Source of the DNA: an uncultured Flavobacteriales bacterium
GTDB taxonomy: Bacteria; Bacteroidota; Bacteroidia; Flavobacteriales_D; Sanyastnellaceae
Assembly (NCBI GenBank): GCA_913057815.1
Contig: CAJXOV010000146.1
Span: forward strand, 1-6,241
Length of the DNA: 6,241 bases
Direction of reading: 5' to 3'
Numbering within the stretch: position 1 is the stretch's first letter; each line of letters starts with the position of its first letter. The notes beneath the pieces were generated by a model. The model did not search any database, had not been told where the DNA came from, and saw nothing but the letters and a program-made list of their open reading frames with translations. A program made the position numbers and the translations under genes. Of this stretch, positions 1 through 6,199 are shown piece by piece.

Positions 1-708
1 GAGAAGAGGTATACAGCAGTGTTGATAGACGATGAGAAACCGGCATTAGATGTTTTGATTTATCTGATTAAAAAACATTGCCCAGAAATAACGATCATCG
101 ACACCTTCCAAGACCCTTTGGAAGCAGAAAAGTTCATCTTAACTAAATCGCCTGATCTAGCTTTTGTTGATATTAGAATGAGAACTACGAATGGACTTCA
201 ACTTATAGAGAGATTGAATAATTCCAATACTGACTTCATCCTTACCACCGCATATAGCGAATATGCACTAGAGGCTTGGAGAACAAAAGCAATAAACTAC
301 TTATTAAAACCTGTAGACCCAGAAGATTTAGTTTTAGCTCTTGAAAAATATAAAACTCTTCAAACATCACATCTCGATCAAGAAACTAAAATCGTAAAAA
401 TCGGCTCGGAAAACATTAATTTAAACTCTGTCCTCTACATTATAGCTGATGGTTCTTATTCAAGGTTAGTGCTAACTGATGTAAGAGTAATAATGCTTTC
501 TAAAAACCTAAAGACTATACTGGAAGCATTAAATGACGAGGACTTTTTCAGAATTCACAGGAGCCAAATCATTAACGTCAATCACATTGTAAACATTAAT
601 GAAAAGAAAGGTCAAGTAACGTTAAAGGCGAATACAGTTTGTGAAATTTCAAATAGAAAATTAAATCAATTCATGGAATTCATGAATCATAGAAAATTCA
701 AATGGTAG
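1..708 (+). CDS. LytTR-family response regulator, 5' end outside window (partial)
   Basis: This is a two-component response regulator of the LytR/AlgR type: a receiver domain that is phosphorylated on Asp, followed by a LytTR DNA-binding domain, acting in the cytoplasm. The frame is open from base 1, and the six codons before the GTG at 19 (EKRYTA) read as normal receiver N-terminus, so the true start lies upstream. Numbering from that GTG: the acidic pocket is D4-D5, the phospho-acceptor is D51 (FVDIRM), the conserved Thr is T77 in TTAYSEYALEAW, and the Lys-Pro pair is K97-P98. The LytTR domain covers about 124-224, with the typical FFRIHRSQIINVNHI segment at about 176-190. All key receiver residues are present. 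The stop overlaps the next gene by 7 nt, so the two are probably translated together. The partner histidine kinase is not in the window and may lie upstream. The target genes are unknown. Confidence 0.93.
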   Translation, partial: EKRYTAVLIDDEKPALDVLIYLIKKHCPEITIIDTFQDPLEAEKFILTKSPDLAFVDIRMRTTNGLQLIERLNNSNTDFILTTAYSEYALEAWRTKAINYLLKPVDPEDLVLALEKYKTLQTSHLDQETKIVKIGSENINLNSVLYIIADGSYSRLVLTDVRVIMLSKNLKTILEALNDEDFFRIHRSQIINVNHIVNINEKKGQVTLKANTVCEISNRKLNQFMEFMNHRKFKW

Positions 709-1277
709 AGATAGACGACAAATTAATTTCGTTAGATATTTTTGAAAAAAAGTTTGTTTGTGATTTAGCAGCATGTAAGGGTGCTTGTTGTGTTGAAGGA
801 CATGGAGGAGCACCTCTTGAAGAAGATGAGCTGGAGCTACTTGAGAAGAATTTCCCTGCTGCTAAAAAATATATGACAGCCGAGAATATTGAGATTATTG
901 AAGAAAAAGGATTTTTTGTAATCGGTTCCGATGGTGAATTGGAAACACCTTTAAAAGGAGATGAAGAGTGTGCTTACGTTCACTATGATGAAAAAGGTAC
1001 TGCCAAATGTAGTTTTGATACCGCTCATAGAAACGGGGAATCCGAATGGATGAAACCGATTAGCTGCCATCTTTATCCAATCAGACTTACTGATCTTAAA
1101 ACACATACTGCAGTAAACTATCATAAATGGGGGATTTGTGAGCCAGCTTGTGCATGTGGAAACGAACTAAATGTGCCTATTTTCAGATTCTTAAAAGAAC
1201 CTATAATTAGGAAGTTTGGTGCTGAATTCTTTGCAGAACTAGAAAGAGCAGCAGACATATTAGACACGTCTAAATAA
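702..1277 (+). CDS. DUF3109 family Cys-rich protein (YkgJ-like CxxxxCxxxCC)
   Basis: A 191-residue cytoplasmic protein with no signal peptide or membrane segment. It matches the DUF3109 family common in Bacteroidota, which is related to the YkgJ/CxxCxxCC putative metal-chelating proteins. Visible hallmarks are C20, C25, C29 and C30 (CDLAACKGACC), followed by GGAPL, then C90, C103, C122 in the ISCHLYPIRL motif, and C146, C150, C152 near the end of the conserved part. That makes ten cysteines, fitting binding of a metal ion or an Fe-S cluster. The biochemical role of the family is not established. The ATG at 702 lies inside the last codons of the response-regulator gene, with no Shine-Dalgarno site, so translational coupling is likely. 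Length and motifs agree with a complete protein. The family assignment is from recognition of the motifs; metal binding is inference. Confidence 0.9.
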   Translation: MVEIDDKLISLDIFEKKFVCDLAACKGACCVEGHGGAPLEEDELELLEKNFPAAKKYMTAENIEIIEEKGFFVIGSDGELETPLKGDEECAYVHYDEKGTAKCSFDTAHRNGESEWMKPISCHLYPIRLTDLKTHTAVNYHKWGICEPACACGNELNVPIFRFLKEPIIRKFGAEFFAELERAADILDTSK

Positions 1278-1299
1278 GGCTACAGCTTTTCAGAAAACA

Positions 1300-1322
1300 G
1301 GTGTTGATATATTTTAAACACC
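1300..1322 (+). repeat. Inverted repeat GGTGTT/AACACC after the DUF3109 gene
   Basis: A perfect 6-bp inverted repeat (1300-1305 with 1317-1322) with an 11-nt AT-rich loop, 22 nt after the DUF3109 stop codon. It could form a weak hairpin ending the upstream transcript. No T-tract follows (the next bases are ACTTCACTCG), so it is not a standard intrinsic terminator. A second imperfect inverted repeat, AAGGAA (1333-1338) with TTCCTT (1353-1358), encloses GAATAATTC. Both may be chance in AT-rich DNA. Confidence 0.3.
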
Positions 1323-1356
1323 ACTTCACTCGAAGGAATGAATAATTCTACCTTCC

Positions 1357-1375
1357 TTACTCAAATTAAGAGTAA
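1357..1375 (+). promoter_or_regulatory. Inverted repeat TTACTC-N7-GAGTAA just before the 1379 start codon
   Basis: A perfect 6-bp inverted repeat, TTACTC (1357-1362) and GAGTAA (1370-1375), separated by AAATTAA, ends 4 nt before the ATG at 1379. Its position would suit either a dimeric-repressor operator or a small RNA hairpin next to the translation start of the first gene of the four-gene surface-protein run. It does not look like a LytTR site, since those are normally direct repeats. The function is inferred from position only. Confidence 0.3.
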
Positions 1376-1378
1376 TAA

Positions 1379-2371
1379 ATGAAGTGGATTGCAAAAGCTT
1401 TAGTGACGTGTGTTCTAATTTTTCAAATCAATATTCTTTTAGGTCAAGGTGCACCTCAAGGAATTTACTATCAAGCTGTAGCCCGTGGTGAATCAGGAAG
1501 CGAACTCACTGATGCAGATTTATCCATTCGAATTAACATTGAAGACGAAGATGGAGTTGTTTATACAGAACTACACAATTCAACCACAGATAGCTTTGGA
1601 CTTTTTGAGCTATTTCTAGGGACAGGTCAAGTCGAATTGGGAGAATTTTCTACTATTTCATGGGGAATTGAAAGTCACTTTTTAAATGTTGAATTAGATT
1701 TAGGTGACGGATTTATAGATGTTTCAACTACTCAGTTCTTATCAGTTCCATACAGTTTATATAGCCAAAGAGCAGCGACTGCTGATGATGTAAATGACGC
1801 TGACTCAAATCCTGTAAATGAACTTACTCAGGACTTTTCTATAAATGGAGATAATTTAGAGTTAACCGATGCTGGTTCGACTTTTTCAATTCCACTTTCA
1901 GACATAGCAGATGATGGAGATTGGGATATAAACTCAGGAAATCAGACTTTAACTACGGAGAATTTTAACGTAGGTATCAACACCGTTAACCCGAGCAGTA
2001 CGCTTGAAGTGAATGGTTCAATTGGAATGAATACCTCTATAGTTCTAAGTGATCCTAATGAAACTATTGAGTCTAATCTAGGAATAAACAATAGTGTAGT
2101 TCTCTGTGATGTAGTCTCTGGATCTATAATAGCTAATCTACCAGATGCACAAATATGTACTGGAAGAACTTACTACTTAAAAAGATTCGATTCTAGTAAT
2201 AATAATTTTGGTTTCTCGTCTGGAGGAACTTTAACTGTAGCTCCGATCCCAGGACAGAGCATTGACAACAAACCAAGTATTGAATTGGATAGTAATACCT
2301 GGGAACAAATGACAATAATTAGCAATGGATCTAACTGGTACATTCTTTCCTACAATACAAATCCAGACTAA
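1379..2371 (+). CDS. Secreted tail-fibre-like surface protein of Bacteroidota
   Basis: A 330-residue exported protein. Residues 1-22 are a Sec signal peptide (MKWIAKA, then a hydrophobic run), with likely cleavage before Q23. Residues 25-131 match a widespread Bacteroidota module recognised by PQGIYYQAVARG at the start, VYTELHNSTTDSFGLFEL in the middle and LSVPYSLYSQRA at the end. A linker follows with DADSNPVNEL (140-149) and VGINTVNPSSTLEVNGSI (198-215), a pattern typical of Bacteroidota and phage tail-fibre-like proteins. The C-terminal part (about 236-325) resembles a fibre-tip module: SVVLCD, NLPDA, CTGRTYYLKR, GQSID and GSNWYILS. No collagen repeats and no type A or type B T9SS C-terminal domain are visible, so the export route past the outer membrane is unclear. 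It is the first gene of a packed four-gene run, and its stop abuts the next ATG. An adhesive or structural surface role is inferred. Confidence 0.8.
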   Translation: MKWIAKALVTCVLIFQINILLGQGAPQGIYYQAVARGESGSELTDADLSIRINIEDEDGVVYTELHNSTTDSFGLFELFLGTGQVELGEFSTISWGIESHFLNVELDLGDGFIDVSTTQFLSVPYSLYSQRAATADDVNDADSNPVNELTQDFSINGDNLELTDAGSTFSIPLSDIADDGDWDINSGNQTLTTENFNVGINTVNPSSTLEVNGSIGMNTSIVLSDPNETIESNLGINNSVVLCDVVSGSIIANLPDAQICTGRTYYLKRFDSSNNNFGFSSGGTLTVAPIPGQSIDNKPSIELDSNTWEQMTIISNGSNWYILSYNTNPD

Positions 2372-3076
2372 ATGAAGGCTCTTTTAGCATTTTTCATTTT
2401 CCTTCCAAGCATGGTGTTTTGTCAATCCATAGGAAGACAAGTAATTGCTTCTACTGGAACAATTTCCGGAGGCACTATTTCATCTAGCACAGTTGGACCT
2501 AGCATCCTATTTACGACCAGCACTGCTGACACTCTTTTGTTGACACAAGGCTTTCAACAACCCGCAGGAAACAATCTATTGGTAGAAATAATAATCTTAC
2601 CCGCCACTTGTTTTTCGCCTTCTAGCGGTTCAGTTGAACTTTTAATATCAGGGTGTACTGGGTCATATGAAGTGTTATGGGAGAATCAAACCTCCGAAAC
2701 ACTCATCGAAGACCTGCCTGAAGGAACATATTCATTCAGCATTCAGAGTGGAGGTTGTGCATATTCAGGTGAAGCCGTAGTAGGATTTTCAAACGACTGT
2801 GGTGACGTGATTCCAAATGTAATCACCTTGAATAATGATGGTGCCAATGAGACCTGGATAGTACCTGAACTGTACCTAACTGACAATGCCACAAATACTG
2901 TCGAAATATTCAACCGATGGGGACAATCCGTATGGTCATCAGAGAATTATAACAACATGGAAATAGTTTGGGTTGGGAACAATAAGGATGGACAGCAACT
3001 CAGTGCCGGAACATACTTTTATAAGATTACTCTACCCTCTGAGACTAAAACAGGATATATAGAGCTCTTTAAATGA
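2372..3076 (+). CDS. Small T9SS type B sorting-domain protein with SprB-repeat-like module
   Basis: A 234-residue exported protein. The signal peptide covers 1-17 (MKALLAFFIFLPSMVFC), with likely cleavage before Q18. The Cys at 17 is preceded by Phe, so it is not a good lipobox. Residues 18-63 (GRQVIASTGT to LLTQGFQQP) match an N-terminal module often found in Bacteroidota secreted proteins. Residues 79-137 look like one SprB-type repeat: SGSVELLISGCTGSYEVLWE, then LIEDLPEGTYSFSI and a Cys. Residues 146-234 are the gliding-motility-associated type B C-terminal domain: VIPNVITLNNDGANETW, VEIFNRWGQSVW, W200-V-G, GQQLSAGTYFYKI and the ending GYIELFK. Such domains direct export by the type IX secretion system. 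It starts directly after the previous stop and overlaps the porP-like gene by 4 nt (ATGA), a typical pairing of a type B cargo with its PorP/SprF partner. At this length it is a minimal version of proteins that are often far larger. Confidence 0.88.
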   Translation: MKALLAFFIFLPSMVFCQSIGRQVIASTGTISGGTISSSTVGPSILFTTSTADTLLLTQGFQQPAGNNLLVEIIILPATCFSPSSGSVELLISGCTGSYEVLWENQTSETLIEDLPEGTYSFSIQSGGCAYSGEAVVGFSNDCGDVIPNVITLNNDGANETWIVPELYLTDNATNTVEIFNRWGQSVWSSENYNNMEIVWVGNNKDGQQLSAGTYFYKITLPSETKTGYIELFK

Positions 3077-3990
3077 AAATCTATAATTACATATCAATTT
3101 TAAGCTTTTGCATTCTGTTGAATTTAGCCGCAACTGCTCAACAAATCAACCTGAGCCAAAACTCTCATTTTAACATTCTAAATGAGAATATTGCGTTTGC
3201 AGGAAATTATAACGCCACACATTTTTCAGCTAATTATTCTAAGCTTTGGAATATAACTGGAGCTCCAGAATCATTCAATTTTTCTGCCCACACTCCATTT
3301 AAAAAAAGAAAGTTAGGAATGGGCATAATGGCCAATAGAACTACTATTGGGGCTCATGAGGAAGTAAACATAAAAGGCGTTTTTGCATACAAACTCCTCC
3401 TTTCGAAAGGAAAAAGAATATCGCTAGGGCTTTCAGGTGGATTTAGACAGTATAATTTTAAATCGTCAGATTTAATAGTACTAGATCTAGATAATGAAAC
3501 GTACAATTTCACAGGATTAAACAGTACGGTTTTAAACGTTGATTTTGGAGCTATTTATACTGACAATAAAAATTACTTTGGAATAGAGGTCAATCAAATA
3601 ACATCTTCCGACTGGAATCTTAATTCCACTGACAAATCTAAACAAGTTCCTCACTTCAAGTTAGTAGCAGGACATGTGTTTCCGCTCAAAAACAAAGACT
3701 TTATCAGAGTCTCAGCCCATGCGAGAACAGATATCAACTTCCAAATACAAAGCGATGTATTGGCAAGTTACTTTTATCAAAATAAAATATGGATAGGAGG
3801 AGGAGTGAGAACTAATTACGGTCTTCTGGCACAATTAGAAATCAATATATCAAAACGACTTCATATCGGTTATATAGCAGGAATTCCTTTATCCTCATCC
3901 GTAACTAATTTCAGTCAAAGTCATTCTATATTTTTAGGGTATATGCTACCTTCAAATAAAACTAAAGCACCTTCATTAAGACAGTATTAA
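3073..3990 (+). CDS. PorP/SprF family type IX secretion system outer-membrane protein
   Basis: A 305-residue exported protein with a signal peptide (1-22, ending ATA) cleaved before Q23. The mature start QQINLSQNSHFNILNENIAFAG follows the family pattern (FSQY..N....NPA.AG), and GAPESFNFSAHTPFKKRKLGMGI at about 63-85 matches the conserved GxP....SxHtP.....lGlG segment. The rest is made of alternating short amphipathic strands, such as RISLGLSGGFRQYNF and DFGAIYTDNKNYFGIEV, as expected of an outer-membrane beta-barrel of this family. SprF is needed for surface delivery of SprB in gliding flavobacteria, and PorP/SprF-like proteins pair with type B cargo. The start overlaps the type B protein gene by 4 nt, so this is probably its dedicated partner. 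It is likely a paralogue rather than the core T9SS PorP, because no core gene (porK, porL, porM, porN) lies next to it. Confidence 0.92.
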   Translation: MKIYNYISILSFCILLNLAATAQQINLSQNSHFNILNENIAFAGNYNATHFSANYSKLWNITGAPESFNFSAHTPFKKRKLGMGIMANRTTIGAHEEVNIKGVFAYKLLLSKGKRISLGLSGGFRQYNFKSSDLIVLDLDNETYNFTGLNSTVLNVDFGAIYTDNKNYFGIEVNQITSSDWNLNSTDKSKQVPHFKLVAGHVFPLKNKDFIRVSAHARTDINFQIQSDVLASYFYQNKIWIGGGVRTNYGLLAQLEINISKRLHIGYIAGIPLSSSVTNFSQSHSIFLGYMLPSNKTKAPSLRQY

Positions 3991-3991
3991 G

Positions 3992-5848
3992 ATGAAACCA
4001 ACTCACATTTTAATATTGATCTTGTTAAGCGTTGCAACGCAGTTAAACTCTCAAAACGAAGATTTTACGATAGAAAAATGTAAAGAAACTGGAATACTGA
4101 GCGACCTAACCGAAAAAGGTGGAGTTTTAATTCGCCCAATTATCCAAGATTACATTTCTAGCTGGGATCTAGAAGACTCAGAATATGGAAAGCCAGTGTT
4201 CCTATCTTCATCCTCCTTTGATTTTTCACAATCAGAAAAATCAACTTTTCCAGCAATTGAACAATTAAATACTATTAACCACCTGTCGCTCAATGATGAC
4301 TCGACTTATGTGTTGAGCATTTTAAACAATGGGAAATATGATCTCTTTATTTCAGAAAGTGGAAAAAAACCACAAAGGATATTTAAAGGAAGTTTGAAAA
4401 GTCAAAACTTACATCCATTCATAACCGAGGATGGTGACCAAATATTTTTTAGTTCAAACTCCGGAAATCATCTTGATAATTACGACATTTTTCTAATCAA
4501 CAAGCTTGAGGATTCATGGAGCACACCTATCAGACTAAATACTGGAGTAAATGATTTAGAAAATCAGTTTTACCCGACTTTTTATGATGACACCTTATAC
4601 TTTTCTACGGAACTTGAAGGTTCGCTGGAAATAATGAGTTCTGCTAAACAGGATCAGTTTAAAACATCTACAAAACTCGAAGCACCTTTTAACAGCTCAG
4701 AAGATGATTTTCTGCTTCACAAAAAGAACAATCAACTCTACTACCTAACCTCTAACCGAGAAAACTCGGCAGATGTACCTTATGTAGTCACAAGAAACAA
4801 CGTAGCTGTCAAAGAAAAAATGCTGATATCGGGGTATTTAGCATGTTCGGGAAATAGAATTTCAAACATCCCCATTTCTCTAGAAAGTGTTTTTGGAATC
4901 AGAATGGACAATGACATTACTGATGCCGAAGGAAACTTTCTTTTAAGATCAGATAAATCTATAAAGAGATATAAGCTCAAACTCGACAAAAAGGATTCAA
5001 GAATTAAAGATTGTGCGGTTTTATACCTTACTGATAGAGACGGAAATGTTATTCAAAAAATTCTCGTCAATGAAGAAAACGCATTCATTTTTGAGATTAT
5101 CGATCCTGATGATATTAAAGATCTTCAGTTCAAATCTGTCGAAGATGAGAGCTTGTTACAAATTGAACTAGATGGACAAATCTATGAAAACACACCTGGA
5201 GATATAGGAAAGGGGGAACCAGTAAGAATTTTATCTGAAGATGGAAAGATGATAGCTCTAGCCTACACCTCACCAGATGGATCGTTTAAGTTTAGTGATC
5301 TTTCTCCAGACTCTAAATACAATTTAAAGTTCGATGAGAATTCTAAGCAGTTAAAACTAAACATCATCAAGGATGGTGAAATTATTCCTGTACCTATAAA
5401 AAATAACGAAGCTATTTATGAAAGAATAGCCGAAGAAAATGCCATAGATATTATAGATGATAGGGGGAAAAATATTACTATTTCCAAAGATGAATTCTTT
5501 AATCTTCAGAATATATTTTACGAGAATAATAGCTCTCAGTTATCAGAGATAGCCAAGTTTCAGCTCGACCGTTTTTCCAAACTTCTATTTAACAATGATG
5601 AAATTTCAGTAGAGTTAATTTCGCATACTGATAGTAAAGGAGAAGATTCTTATAATTTTAATCTCAGCGAAAAGCGCTCTAAAAAAGCACTAGAACACCT
5701 AGTTTCAATAGGAGTTAATGGAGACAAAGTGACGGCCACAGGAAAAGGCGAAACCGAGTTATTAAACAGATGCTCTGACGGAGTTAACTGCACTGAAGAA
5801 GAACATGCTATCAACAGAAGAACGGAAATAAAGATAGTTATAAAGTAA
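3992..5848 (+). CDS. OmpA family protein with PD40 propeller (PorE-like)
   Basis: A 618-residue exported protein. The signal peptide covers 1-20, with cleavage before Q21, and there is no lipobox. Residues 95-270 contain PD40/WD40-like blades, seen as IFFSSNSGNHLDNYDIFLI (151-169), YFSTELEGSLEIM and YYLTSNRE. Residues 278-330 are a carboxypeptidase-regulatory-like beta-sandwich (ISGYLACSGNRISNIPISLE, then DAEGNFLLRS), and a second such segment is at 409-447 (SPDGSFKFSDLSPDSKYNLKF). The OmpA C-terminal domain is at 502-618, with the peptidoglycan-binding pair D547 (SHTDSKG) and R562 (LSEKRSKKA) intact and N608-R609-R610 near the end. It is therefore expected in the periplasm, bound to peptidoglycan and contacting the outer-membrane assembly. 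PorE-type proteins usually carry a TPR region before the propeller; I do not see one in 21-90. It lies 1 nt after the PorP/SprF stop and is the last gene of the run. Confidence 0.9.
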   Translation: MKPTHILILILLSVATQLNSQNEDFTIEKCKETGILSDLTEKGGVLIRPIIQDYISSWDLEDSEYGKPVFLSSSSFDFSQSEKSTFPAIEQLNTINHLSLNDDSTYVLSILNNGKYDLFISESGKKPQRIFKGSLKSQNLHPFITEDGDQIFFSSNSGNHLDNYDIFLINKLEDSWSTPIRLNTGVNDLENQFYPTFYDDTLYFSTELEGSLEIMSSAKQDQFKTSTKLEAPFNSSEDDFLLHKKNNQLYYLTSNRENSADVPYVVTRNNVAVKEKMLISGYLACSGNRISNIPISLESVFGIRMDNDITDAEGNFLLRSDKSIKRYKLKLDKKDSRIKDCAVLYLTDRDGNVIQKILVNEENAFIFEIIDPDDIKDLQFKSVEDESLLQIELDGQIYENTPGDIGKGEPVRILSEDGKMIALAYTSPDGSFKFSDLSPDSKYNLKFDENSKQLKLNIIKDGEIIPVPIKNNEAIYERIAEENAIDIIDDRGKNITISKDEFFNLQNIFYENNSSQLSEIAKFQLDRFSKLLFNNDEISVELISHTDSKGEDSYNFNLSEKRSKKALEHLVSIGVNGDKVTATGKGETELLNRCSDGVNCTEEEHAINRRTEIKIVIK

Positions 5849-5920
5849 AAGACCACTTCTTATTTTACAAGCATTAACAGCTCTGTATCTGTTCCATGAT
5901 ATCTACTAAGGTTATTCTGT

Positions 5921-5928
5921 TATTTTTG
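5921..5928 (+). promoter_or_regulatory. Probable Bacteroidota -7 promoter element (TATTTTTG) for panD
   Basis: TATTTTTG matches the Bacteroidota -7 consensus TAnnTTTG exactly and sits only 4 nt before the ATG at 5933. Transcription would then begin at or within a few bases of the start codon, giving a leaderless or nearly leaderless mRNA, a layout often seen in this phylum. I see no clear -33 TTG at the usual spacing. The element implies that panD is transcribed separately from the surface-protein genes 84 nt upstream. Confidence 0.55.
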
Positions 5929-5932
5929 CGCC

Positions 5933-6199
5933 ATGAACATTCAAGTAGTAAAATCTAAAATCCACAGAGTTTCTGTTACCCAAGCTGATTTAAATTATGT
6001 TGGCAGTATCACTATAGACATTGCTCTAATGGAAGCTGCTAATCTGATTGAAGGAGAAAAGGTTCAAATAGTAAATGTAAATAACGGTGAACGAATAGAA
6101 ACTTATGTTATTCCAGGTGACAGAGGAAAAGGAACTATTTGTTTAAACGGACCTGCGGCCAGAAGAGTAGCAGTAGGAGACGTTGTGATTATTATAGGG
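5933..6199 (+). CDS. panD: Aspartate 1-decarboxylase, 3' end cut by adapter (partial)
   Basis: The enzyme decarboxylates L-aspartate to beta-alanine for pantothenate and CoA synthesis in the cytoplasm. It is made as a proenzyme that self-cleaves between Gly24 and Ser25 to create the pyruvoyl cofactor. Visible landmarks are K9 and H11-R12 near the N-terminus, the G24-S25 cleavage site (NYVGSITID), R54, T57 and Y58 in the catalytic region (ERIETYVI), and N72-G73 followed by PAAR, where many homologues have AAAR. Only 89 codons are genomic. The family is usually about 115-127 residues, so roughly 26 or more C-terminal residues are missing. The open frame continues for six codons (LSLIHI) and a TGA, but these are Nextera adapter. 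No panC is visible beside it. The start fits the family alignment exactly, because Ser25 falls at position 25. Confidence 0.95.

Noticed and set aside
19..21. GTG as the start codon of the response-regulator gene
   Set aside because: The frame is open to base 1 and the preceding codons encode EKRYTA, a normal lead-in to the receiver strand VLIDDE. The real start lies outside the window.
1308..1315. TATATTTT as a -7 promoter element for the surface module
   Set aside because: It lacks the final G of TAnnTTTG, has no convincing TTG at the right distance upstream, and lies inside the loop of an inverted repeat.
1379..2371. Tail-fibre-like protein as evidence for a prophage or contractile injection system
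   Set aside because: It has a Sec signal peptide and sits with T9SS-type envelope genes. No phage structural, lysis or integration gene is present.
4780..4989. Reverse-strand open frame of 69 codons
   Set aside because: It lies wholly inside the PD40-OmpA gene, has no recognisable domain or start signal, and is a shadow of the real frame.
5650..5856. Reverse-strand open frame of 68 codons with a hydrophobic start
   Set aside because: It is opposite the conserved OmpA C-terminal domain; the hydrophobic residues arise from the antisense of Lys/Asn/Glu-rich codons. No family is recognisable.
5845..5868. GTAAAA/TTTTAC inverted repeat as a terminator after the OmpA gene
   Set aside because: The 6-bp stem is almost all A-T, overlaps the stop codon, has a 12-nt loop and no following T-tract. 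It is too weak to call.
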